A stretch of 64,000 nucleotides of DNA from Oscheius sp. JU75 (Eukaryota > Nematoda > Chromadorea > Rhabditida > Rhabditidae). The stretch is from positions 9,858,001 through 9,922,000 of the forward strand of contig JASJZC010000005.1 of the NCBI GenBank assembly GCA_037178855.1, written 5' to 3'. The position numbers and the translations under genes are program-made. The stretch's first letter is position 1; each line of letters begins with the position of its first letter. Of this stretch, positions 44,176 through 54,326 are shown piece after piece. Below the pieces are notes generated by a model. The model saw nothing but the letters and a program-made list of their open reading frames with translations, did no database searches and was not told where the DNA came from.

Positions 44176-46427
44176 ATGGAAGACGCGTCTGTACATCTCG
44201 AAGAGTTGGAGGACGAAGAAGATCTTGACCGAAGGGCAGCAGAAGAGGAACAGCTCCTGAGGCAGGCTCGGAAGGACAGGAAGTTTTCTCCTTTGTTCTG
44301 CTTTATCATGGTGCCTCTAATGGCGTCATTTCGGTTAAGAGAGATGGCTCAGGAGGAGGAAAGGACAGGGGATATTGCTGTTTTGATAAGTCACACTGTC
44401 TCTCTGTCTCAGTGTCTATTTCAGATTTCCAAAGGCATTCTCTACATTCCGTCTATCTCCTACACATTCTACTATCCGCTACAGACTCTTTTCTTCTACT
44501 GGACTGGTAGACAGCTGGAAACTCGGGATTCAATAGCCAGTTTCGCTCTACGTCTTCTGACTGTCAGTAAGTTCTAGAAGGTTTTGATTTTGTCGCTGGC
44601 ATGCGAAACATGTGGCCACAAGGACAGCGGCTGTCTAACTGTCGAAGCTGTACTGTTTCAGTCTTTGGTTTTCTCTTTGTCTTCTACGAGCTCTCGTTCA
44701 TTGTGCCATGTTTTCAATGCGGAATAGTCACCTGCTCAAAACTGTAGGTGGTTCAGTTGGTACTAAAGAATGGTTGCAGGTTACTAATTGAGAGAGTTTT
44801 GGAGCTGCTTCTCTTCATCGGACTGACATTGTTTGTATTCTTCAACAAATGGGTAAGTTGTATCGGCTTTGCTGATACGGGGAGATATTATGGAGCCATT
44901 CATGGTTTCATACAGTTCCTAACCATTTCGTAATATTTTTCTCTAACAGGACCTTAGCACCTACCTCATAAAACTGACTGAACATGACCTTTTCAGTACC
45001 CTCGAAAGAACAAATGGGACCTGTTCCTTCTCTCGAACCTTCTCTCCGCATCACTCTATGCCTACTTTCTCACCATTGTCCAAGAAGAACAGATCATTTA
45101 TCAAGAGATCGTGAAGTAAGATAAGGAAAAACTCAGCTCAGACTTTGTGTAGACGCAATAACCACACCGACTTCTTTCAACCTACCATCAGGCGTCATCA
45201 TGTCTATTGGGGTGGTGAGTCAGTCCCGTTTGACGAGAGTTATGGATCCGATTTCGACATAGGGACTCTGTTTAATGACTACAAGGAAATGCTGTAAGAC
45301 AGTCTACTTCCCCATTTGAGAAATTGTTTAGGTATGCAACAATCTGTGAGTTCCTGGTGGTGGCCATTTCGATAAATATCGGGATTATTTGCTTATTTGG
45401 GAAAAGAGAGCAGCCACATCCACATGGACACCACAACAAAAATCTTTCAAGAATGGCCTTGTGGACAATTATCGGTAAGTGACTGTTCTTGAAAACCAGA
45501 CTATTGGTTGTGACATTACGATCTATACTTTTCAGTCCTTGTGGCCTTTACCTTCCAAATAGGTCTCATCTTCCTCAACGTCCAGAAGGCTAACTCTGAC
45601 AGCTGGGTGACCAAGCTGGTATTCACTTTCCCAAGACCGAACAAATAGCAGTTTCCAGGTTTTTGTTCTGACTCATATTGGTGTTCTCGTGGTTGGAATT
45701 CTTGCTTGTGCCGTGTTTCATATCGCCGGGAATGGAAATGGACAGGAGAATGATGATATGGAACAGCCTCTGATTGAAAATGTTGCTCAAAATATGGAAA
45801 GAACTCCGACAGAGATACTGGACAGGTACTTGCTTAACTTCGGTACCGCGGGCTTCTTCTTCTATTCGTGCTGTAAGTCCGATTAGTATCAGAAAGTAAA
45901 AGTCTTTAGTTGGCTTGGTTCATTCAGCGTACCTGATTCCGACAGACTACCCAACCAACTTTGCCATTGGAAGTGTTCTTACCAACATTTGCAGTCTTGT
46001 GAGTGACAGTGACAGTGACAGTGAACGTCCAACCATTCAGATCCAGGCCCTTGCCCAGACAGGTGTCATCCTTCATCGTGACATGGTGAACAACTCTTAT
46101 GGATTCGGGGTACACTTAATTACCGCCAACGAGAAAGAGATCTTTAGGCTGGTATTGTTCTCTGGGTAGTCAACTTCGTCATGTTCTGTCTGGATCTGTT
46201 TGACGCGGCAACCTTGGGAATCTATTCGTAACTAAAAGACGTTCAAAGAACTTCAAAAGTTTAGTAATCCCGTGCCAGAAGGCTCCAATGTGATGTGGAC
46301 GATGTTTGTAAGAGGACTCGGACCGTTTGATGTCTTCTATCGCTTCCATTCATTGGCAATCATAGCTGAGAACATTGAACATCACCTTCATAGAAGACAA
46401 ACCCTTGGCGGGCATACTATTTTGTGA
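44176..46427 (+). CDS. Otopetrin-like multi-pass membrane protein, copy 1
   Basis: Starts MEDASVHLEELEDEEDLD, an acidic cytosolic N-terminus. Exons then give membrane stretches FCFIMVPLMASF, IPSISYTFYYPLQTLFFYW, IFGFLFVFYELSFIVPCF, ERVLELLLFIGLTLFVFF, LLSNLLSASLYAYFLTIV, FLVVAISINIGIICLF, ALWTIIVLVAFTFQIGLIF, THIGVLVVGILACAVF, AGFFFYSC-GLVHSAYLI and LWVVNFVMFCLDLFDAATL. The end FDVFYRFHSLAIIAENIEH resembles the F-RFHS...E-W end of otopetrin proton channels, and IQALAQTGVILHRD resembles their QTLFI segment (family knowledge). The last intron does not join in frame with any acceptor I could see, so the final exon may be out of frame. An AATAAA overlaps the stop. Confidence 0.6.
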
Positions 46428-48138
46428 ATAAAAGTGCTTGAAAATCGGACCAGCACCTGCTTGTGAAGTGGGTGATCTCAGCTGGATACTGAGATCTTAC
46501 TAATCCAGATATCCGTGCTCTATTTAAACGTTGCACTTGTCCAAAATAATCCTTTAATTTTCCCCTAAAAGTTCAATTTTGACATGAAAAAGGGCAGTGC
46601 TAGAGGATTACAATCTTTCTATTTTTGTGGTCTTGGACTGTTCAAAGTATGGGTCCAAAGAAGCAGTTGGTTAGACAGGAAACCAAAAGATGGTTAGGTT
46701 TTTGATCTCGTTCTCTACTGTTCCCTGCTCATAGCTGATATTGTCGTCCGCTACCAATCTCCCTGAACTAAATTGCTACTGTGACATCTAACCCTATGAT
46801 TGATAGCTCTAGCTCCCAGTATAATATCTCAACTCATCTTGATTAGGATCTGAGTAATCCGGATCCAAACACGGCCAGTCTACGGGACTGGCTGCTGCTG
46901 CTGTGTGTGTTTGTTGATACAGAGACTCAGAGTCAGTGATTGGACGTAAGTAGTGCTACGATACAGTCGATCCCGGAGTGGAGTGTGTTTCGCTGACGTT
47001 CTAATAAGCGATCAGAGCCGAACTACTGCGAATTACGAGAACAGAGCTTGGTACACAGATCATGCTCAATTTTTCCGCGGAAAATGGCTTGACCTTGTCG
47101 TATTTTTTGCAATGCTCACAGGGGAATGCGTTTTTGTTTTTATAAGGCGAATAGAAACACCTGTTCTACCACGTCCATAATCGGGCATGACAAGTCTAAG
47201 AGACCGTTGTCTCTCAAAAATACTCGACAGGCTCCGCGGGAAAATCGGGCATGAGCCGTCTACAGGGTACTGTTCTCGTATTTCGAACACGCCACATTGT
47301 AGCGCTACTTTCGTCCAATCAATGGCTCTGAGTCGCTTTATTCTTCTTCTCTCTCTCGAAACACATACACACACACACTGCGGCTTGCAGCTTTCAGTAG
47401 CAGCAACCTGAAAATTAACGACAAGAAATGGACATAACAAGTTTTTGGTCTGGTTTTTCCCAGTCTCCAGCTTCTGCTAATCGATTTGAATCACTTCGAA
47501 ATAAGCACGCCGAATCCCGCTCGGCCCTCGGTTTGGTAGACTGAGAGTGTTCAAATCTCGGTTACTCGGGTCTATCCCAGATCCTAGTCAAGGTGGGTAG
47601 AGAAAGGTTACTGAGAGTTGGACCAAAAGAGCGACGAAAATTTGGAAAGGAAATAGGGACACTTGATTTGAGACATAGAGACAGAGAGACAGGAAGCAGG
47701 GACATTTGACCTCAGTTAGTAAAAGACGACGGAGCATTGGTAGTAGGCGACAGCATAAGCGAACTTCTGACGAGCAAGTGCCTTCCAGCACAACCGAGTT
47801 GGAAACTAACCATAACAAGTTTTGACAAAACTTATTGGAAAGTGAGAAATTGTTTTACAAGTCAGAAGGCCTTCCGAGAGTAAAGATGAGTCTTTTTGCA
47901 TGCAAAAATGATACGGATAGCGTAAGCTCAGTGACAAATTTCTATTAGGGGCAGTGATAGAACGGAGGGAATTCATCTGATAAAGCATGAAATAATCAGG
48001 TGAGAACAGACAGGCAAAGCCGATGGCATGGATTCAATTGTAACGACGCATAGGTCCGAAGAATCGTTTGGTTTTCAACAAATGTTCAAATGAATCATGA
48101 TAAAATGCAGGGGTAGGATATCGCAATCTGGTCATCTA
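46428..48138. other. Intergenic with a dispersed repeat
   Basis: 47505-47595 is the inverted partner of 14565-14672. A CA repeat lies near 47360. Open frames here have no motif. Confidence 0.4.
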
Positions 48139-49420
48139 CAGGGTGACGCATAATTACAAATACACGATACGCGGGCGCATTTTTACTTTTTTTTGAGCTA
48201 GAATCTTCTCCATTTGTGGTTTTTAGAAGTTTCTTTATTTATTTAAATGGTATTCTTCCGCCTTTTGTCATCACATGTGCAATTTTGAGAATGACAAAGC
48301 CCTCTGTCCATCGCGAATCAATTGTCAAGTTCCACAAGGAAGGTCGCTCGGCGCGGGAGATCCAGAAACGTCTAAATTGCCCAAGAAACCTTGTATATAC
48401 TACCATCCGAAGGTTCAAGGAACTGGGTACCACTTCTGATCGTCTGGACGAGGGAGGCGTCATTCTATCGTCACCCCAGCAAATGTCAAGTTAGTTCGTG
48501 GCCGCCTTCGTCACAACCCGGCGCGCTCCATCCGAGGATTTTCTCGAAACTTGGGGATTTCGCTGAGGTCAATGCAAAGAATTGTCAAGAACAAGCTTAA
48601 ACTCAAAGCTTACAAGAAAAACAAAGCCCATATCCTTACGGATGCCATGAAACAGCAGCGGAAAGACAGATGTAAGAGATTGTTGCGCAGATGCCGTCAA
48701 GACGCTCATCTTTCGATTCTTTTCACGGACGAGAAGGTTTTCACAGTAGAGCAAGTTCTCAACAACAAAACGATCGAATCTACGCAAAATCAAGATCTCA
48801 TACCGTCATTAGCCGTAAATCTCATCCTCAATCCGTCATGGTTTTCGCAGGAATCACAAGCAACGGAAAAACGCCGCTCATCTTTGTGCTACAACGGGTA
48901 AAAGTGAATAGTGCCAACTATCATGACCTTCTTCGTACCGAAGTTTTGCCGTGGGCTCAAACACACTTTCAAAACAAGCCGTGGACATATCAACAGGACT
49001 CGGTCCCGCTCACAAAGCTCGTATTGTTCAAGACTTCTGTCACCAGAACTTCCTAGGATTCATCTCAGCTCAAGAGTGGCCCTCCAATTCTCCTGATCTC
49101 AATCCACTTGACTACAGCGTCTGGTCGGTCTTGAAAGCCAAAGCCTGCTCAAAGCCCCATTCAACGCTTCAATCGCTGAAAGACGCCCTCCAAAAAGCTT
49201 GGGATGAGCTCGACGGACAGTACCTGCGCGCCACAGTGGATGCCTTTCCGAAGCGCCTCAAGGCTTGCATGGATGCGGATGGAGGATATATTGAAATTTG
49301 ATGCTGAATATTATTTCTAGCTGTTCAATGAATATACTTGTTGTTGTCCAGAGTCAAATAATGATCCAAGTCGCTTGCCACGACCTCTTTTTCTTGTATC
49401 CGTAATTATGCGTCACCCTG
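48139..49420 (+). mobile_element. maT-like Tc1/mariner transposon, full length, frameshifted
   Basis: 1282 bp between CAGGGTGACGCATAATTACA and its inverse, with TA on both sides. The transposase region 48291-49301 starts MTKPSVHRESIVKFHKEGR, carries LFTDEKVFTVEQ and ends YSVWSVLKAKACSKPH ... DADGGYIEI. It is split by several one-base frameshifts (near 48450, 48590, 48880 and 49010). The second catalytic D is retained here (QQDS), unlike its relative at 20888. It is a recent but inactive copy of the same subfamily. Confidence 0.93.
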
Positions 49421-49883
49421 TATTGTCGTCTTGGCCCATTGAGATTACTTCTAGCAAAGTGTTGCAGGATTGAGCGAGGCCAGGCTGAAAAAAAAAGTTG
49501 ACCGTGTTAACTTGAAACATTACAGTTGTCCAAAAGGATCGTTTGGTTTTTCCAAAGGATCAAGCGGAAAAGTTTAAAAGGAACATGAAGAAACCTGGTG
49601 GGGAAATTGAAATCTAGCCACCTATTGTCGTTACTGCCCGCTAAGATCGAGAGATGAGACAGCTGACTAGGCATGATACCGAAAGATGGCGAGACTTAGA
49701 TCTTCCTACCAACCCACCCTTTCATGATCCACTTCTTTTGGAAAGAATCAAATGATCCTTTGGGACTTTTACAACATATAAATTGAACATTGTCTTCGCT
49801 ACCGTTCTCTATCTCTGGTTTGCTCTTCATTCATATTTAAACAATATCCTTTCAGCTCCTCTCAATAGCAATAGAAAAGAATC
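49421..49883. other. Intergenic, nothing recognised
   Basis: Between a maT-like element and the fucosyltransferase pseudogene. Confidence 0.3.
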
Positions 49884-50663
49884 ATGACAAGTAACCAGAA
49901 ACTCATGTATGGTCTTCTGACCATGGTTGTTCCTATACGTTGTGTCTACCTTTTTTCGATGTTTCTATTTTCTGACTCCTCTAAAGCTTCTGCAGTCACG
50001 ATGTCTGTCACACATCTTCTTCAATCAAGCACTACAATTGCTCCAAAAGAAAGGGTGAAAGACACCGTACTGATCTTCATCGCGACAAAACTCGCAACTC
50101 CTACAATTATGCTCAATAATACGTATTTGGGGGTCTGTCACTGTCTCTTTCACACGATATCTTCTTAGAAATACTGTCGTCTAACCTACAACATCACTGA
50201 ACTTCAACAATATCGTGCTCTTCTCTATCACCTCCCTTAGTACAAACCTGCAAACGCAAACTACCCTGGGAATACTGACCAAGATCGAGTGATGTTTACT
50301 TAAGAATCAACGGCAATCATACGTGAAACTTTCAATCAGGTGGTCGGAATTAAAAACGAAACTATAAAGACTGTAGGGTTCTTCAACTGGAATATGACAT
50401 ATCGGTCTGATTCGGATATACATTTTCCGTATGCGGTGATGAAACGGAGAGCAAAGAATGGGAGATGGAAAAACGGAAAGACAGATTCACTTTCAGTTCT
50501 TCCCATGGACCTCGAACAACTTTCAAGATTTGACAGGGACGAGAGCTTCTGTCTGCTCTGTGAACGACTTCGAAGACCGATTCCCCAAAGAAGCTACTAC
50601 ATGTACAATTGGTATGCGGATGATGTCTGTGAAAATAACTTTGCAGATAGCTTTTTGGAATGA
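49884..50663 (+). pseudogene. Fucosyltransferase (GT10) pseudogene lacking the catalytic core
   Basis: Related to the complete gene at 59375. Exon 1 (MTSNQKLMYGLL ... VLIFIATKLATPTIML) is open. The exon-2 equivalent (CRLTYNITELQQYRALLYH) has in-frame stops. The exon-3 equivalent (FFNWNMTYRSDSDIHFPYA) is good, and the last exon (CLLCERLRRPIPQRSYY ... DDVCENNFADSFLE) follows directly. The exons that in 59375 carry the GT10 core (FYFALENTNCRDYVTEKFF) are absent. No active enzyme is possible. Confidence 0.75.
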
Positions 50664-51835
50664 ATTTCAAAGACTGTAATTAGGTTGGTTGGTCATAAAT
50701 TCTCACCCGTACCATATCGTTGCAAGCGATAAGGAACAGACAGCTCATCAGCGATAAGGAATTGTATGACTCGCTGTAAATAAAAACGCAATCAAATGGT
50801 TTAGATAAATGGAAAAGGTTTGTGCTAATAAAAAAGAGATGTCATACTGTGAAAGGAGAAGCGGAATCTCGAATATTCTTTTATCAGCCAGTTCCAAACG
50901 CGTACAATCAAAGAGACTGGGAGTATGTGAGTACCGAGGTAATACAGAAGCTAACTGGTTGATCAAGCGAGACGATACAAAAGAGACTTTGGCCCAGACA
51001 GTCAGGCTCCTGCTAAGCGGGGACGGTTCCGACTCAGAGATAGTGGTGGCTTCGAGCAAGGCCGGCCCCGTAGGCCGGACGGCGTCAAACCCAAAAACTA
51101 TAGCTATAAAAATGGAATGGTATTTTAGTACATTTTAGATCTCATTAAAAGAAGTATTTTGGTATGTTCAAATGCATTTTCTCTGAAATTGCTAAAGAAA
51201 ATCCCACTTTTTTCTAGAGTACCAACCGTTTCCGACGGCTTCGCCGTCCTTTTGCATTCAGTTTGCATCGGTGACTGCGCTGCTTTTTCCAGCGGCTTCA
51301 TTGGGACAAAAGGCTAGTTCTAGAGAGCATCCAAAGTTGGCTTCACACCCAATTTAGGCAATTAAGGTTTCAGAGCAACAAAACATCTGGACAACACAGT
51401 TGTCACGCTTCTGTTTCCGGGCCGGCCCAGCCCTGAAATCTCGGCAGCCATCCCTACCCAGAGCAGGGATTACAAATCTGGCCAGCGAGGCCAGGCTTGT
51501 AAAATACGCCCCTTTGCACATCAACTTGGCCAGGGGCGGTCTCTGCGAGTGCACCTGGCCGACGCGAACAGTATGGCCAGGTTTGTGATGCTTGCCCAGA
51601 GATACTATCGCTCGACTTTTGGAGTATGCATAATGCGAGAACAACCTAGAAAACCCGCAACATTTGCGAGCCAGCGTTATCACCGCGTTGCAGAAATGAC
51701 AATAGTTAGTGAGTGATGACTAAGTCATTACGCGAGCAAGTCGTAAAATTTGTTTGCTTAGCAAAAGATATTAAGGACTGGTGAGAATTCGGGTTCTACC
51801 TGCTTCGTCATTTTTCATTCTTCCAGTGTTTCACT
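50664..51835. other. Intergenic with a dispersed repeat and a GC-rich patch
   Basis: 50765-51040 is the inverted partner of 33080-33355. A GC-rich patch at 51405-51600 repeats CTGGCCAG/TGGCCAGG words. The part from 51670 matches the upstream region of otopetrin copy 1 with many differences. Confidence 0.45.
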
Positions 51836-54081
51836 ATGGAAGACGCGTCTGTACATCTCGAAGAGTTGGAGGACGAAGAAGATCTTGACCGAAGGGCAGC
51901 AGAAGAGGAACAGCTCCTGAGGCAGGCTCGGAAGGACAGGAAGTTTTCTCCTTTGTTCTGCTTTATCATGGTGCCTCTAATGGCGTCATTTCGGTTAAGA
52001 GAGATGGCTCAGGAGGAGGAAAGGACAGGGGATATTGCTGTTTTGATAAGTCACACTGTCTCTCTGTCTCAGTGTCTATTTCAGATTTCCAAAGGCATTC
52101 TCTACATTCCGTCTATCTCCTACACATTCTACTATCCGCTACAGACTCTTTTCTTCTACTGGACTGGTAGACAGCTGGAAACTCGGGATTCAATAGCCAG
52201 TTTCGCTCTACGTCTTCTGACTGTCAGTAAGTTCTAGAAGGTTTTGATTTTGTCGCTGGCATGCGAAACATGTGGCCACAAGGACAGCGGCTGTCTAACT
52301 GTCGAAGCTGTACTGTTTCAGTCTTTGGTTTTCTCTTTGTCTTCTACGAGCTCTCGTTCATTGTGCCATGTTTTCAATGCGGAATAGTCACCTGCTCAAA
52401 ACTGTAGGTGGTTCAGTTGGTACTAAAGAATGGTTGCAGGTTACTAATTGAGAGAGTTTTGGAGCTGCTTCTCTTCATCGGACTGACATTGTTTGTATTC
52501 TTCAACAAATGGGTAAGTTGTATCGGCTTTGCTGATACGGGGGAGATATTATGGAGCCATTCATGGTTTCATACAGTTCCTAACCATTTCGTAATATTTT
52601 TCTCTAACAGGACCTTAGCACCTACCTCATAAAACTGACTGAACATGACCTTTTCAGTACCCTCGAAAGAACAAATGGGACCTGTTCCTTCTCTCGAACC
52701 TTCTCTCCGCATCACTCTATGCCTACTTTCTCACCATTGTCCAAGAAGAACAGATCATTTATCAAGAGATCGTGAAGTAAGATAAGGAAAAACTCAGCTC
52801 AGACTTTGTGTAGACGCAATAACCACACCGACTTCTTTCAACCTACCATCAGGCGTCATCATGTCTATTGGGGTGGTGAGTCAGTCCCGTTTGACGAGAG
52901 TTATGGATCCGATTTCGACATAGGGACTCTGTTTAATGACTACAAGGAAATGCTGTAAGACAGTCTACTTCCCCATTTGAGAAATTGTTTAGGTATGCAA
53001 CAATCTGTGAGTTCCTGGTGGTGGCCATTTCGATAAATATCGGGATTATTTGCTTATTTGGGAAAAGAGAGCAGCCACATCCACATGGACACCACAACAA
53101 AAATCTTTCAAGAATGGCCTTGTGGACAATTATCGGTAAGTGACTGTTCTTGAAAACCAGACTATTGGTTGTGACATTACGATCTATACTTTTCAGTCCT
53201 TGTGGCCTTTACCTTCCAAATAGGTCTCATCTTCCTCAACGTCCAGAAGGCTAACTCTGACAGCTGGGTGACCAAGCTGGTATTCACTTTCCCAAGACCG
53301 AACAAATAGCAGTTTCCAGGTTTTTGTTCTGACTCATATTGGTGTTCTCGTGGTTGGAATTCTTGCTTGTGCCGTGTTTCATATCGCCGGGAATGGAAAT
53401 GGACAGGAGAATGATGATATGGAACAGCCTCTGATTGAAAACCAAATAGAAAGACGTACGCCGTCGGAGACACTAGATAGGTACTTGCTGTATTTTGGCA
53501 CAGCAGGCTTCTTCTTTTATGAGTGTTGTAAGTTATTACGCGTACCTCAACGATAAACTTTCAGTCGGGTTTGTTCATTCTGTGTATCTGATACCTACAG
53601 ATTATCCAACAAACTTTGCTATTGGCAGTGCTCTTACCGACATTTGTAGTGTTGTCAGTGATAGTGACAATGACAGTGACAGTCATCTTTTCAGGTTCAA
53701 GCCGTCGTCCAGACAGGTGTCATCCTTCATCGTGACATGGTGAACAACTCTTATGGATTCGGGGTACACTTAATTACCGCCAACGAGAAAGAGATCTTTA
53801 GGCTGGTATTGTTCTCTGGGTAGTCAACTTCGTCATGTTCTGTCTGGATCTGTTTGACGCGGCAACCTTGGGAATCTATTCGTAACTAAAAGACGTTCAA
53901 AGAACTTCAAAAGTTTAGTAATCCCGTGCCAGAAGGCTCCAATGTGATGTGGACGATGTTTGTAAGAGGACTCGGACCGTTTGATGTCTTCTATCGCTTC
54001 CATTCATTGGCAATCATAGCTGAGAACATTGAACATCACCTTCATAGAAGACAAACCCTTGGCGGGCATACTATTTTGTGA
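51836..54081 (+). CDS. Otopetrin-like multi-pass membrane protein, copy 2
   Basis: The same gene structure and almost the same sequence as copy 1, in tandem orientation about 7.6 kb downstream. From the start to about 53440 I see essentially no difference apart from one extra G in an intron. From about 53438 to 53690 the two differ clearly (QIERRTPSETLDRYLLYFG here against VAQNMERTPTEILDRYLL in copy 1; FFFYEC against FFFYSC). After that they are again identical to the end. It has the same uncertain join to the last exon. Membrane topology and family call are as for copy 1. Confidence 0.6.
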
Positions 54082-54326
54082 ATGTATTGTATTTTTTATG
54101 GATTATGAAGAAGAAATTGGTTTTCTGAATTCCTGCCTGAAAAGATGTCACTTGGGCCAACCTTGTTTGGCATTTCGACAAATTGCACCCTGATGAAATT
54201 TGATGATCAAGGTACTTAACACTTTCCGAAACGTTAGTTTTTTTTCAAGAATCCGTGAAGTGAAGAACAAGGCCTGAGACATTGCTTTTATTTTTTTATA
54301 TGCTTTTATTCTTTTATTTTTATTCT
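54082..54326. other. Spacer, nothing recognised
   Basis: Short AT-rich flank between otopetrin copy 2 and Ginger element C. Confidence 0.3.

Noticed and set aside
47066-47440. 124-codon minus-strand frame
   Set aside because: It contains a CA/GT repeat translated as CVCVCV; no family motif.
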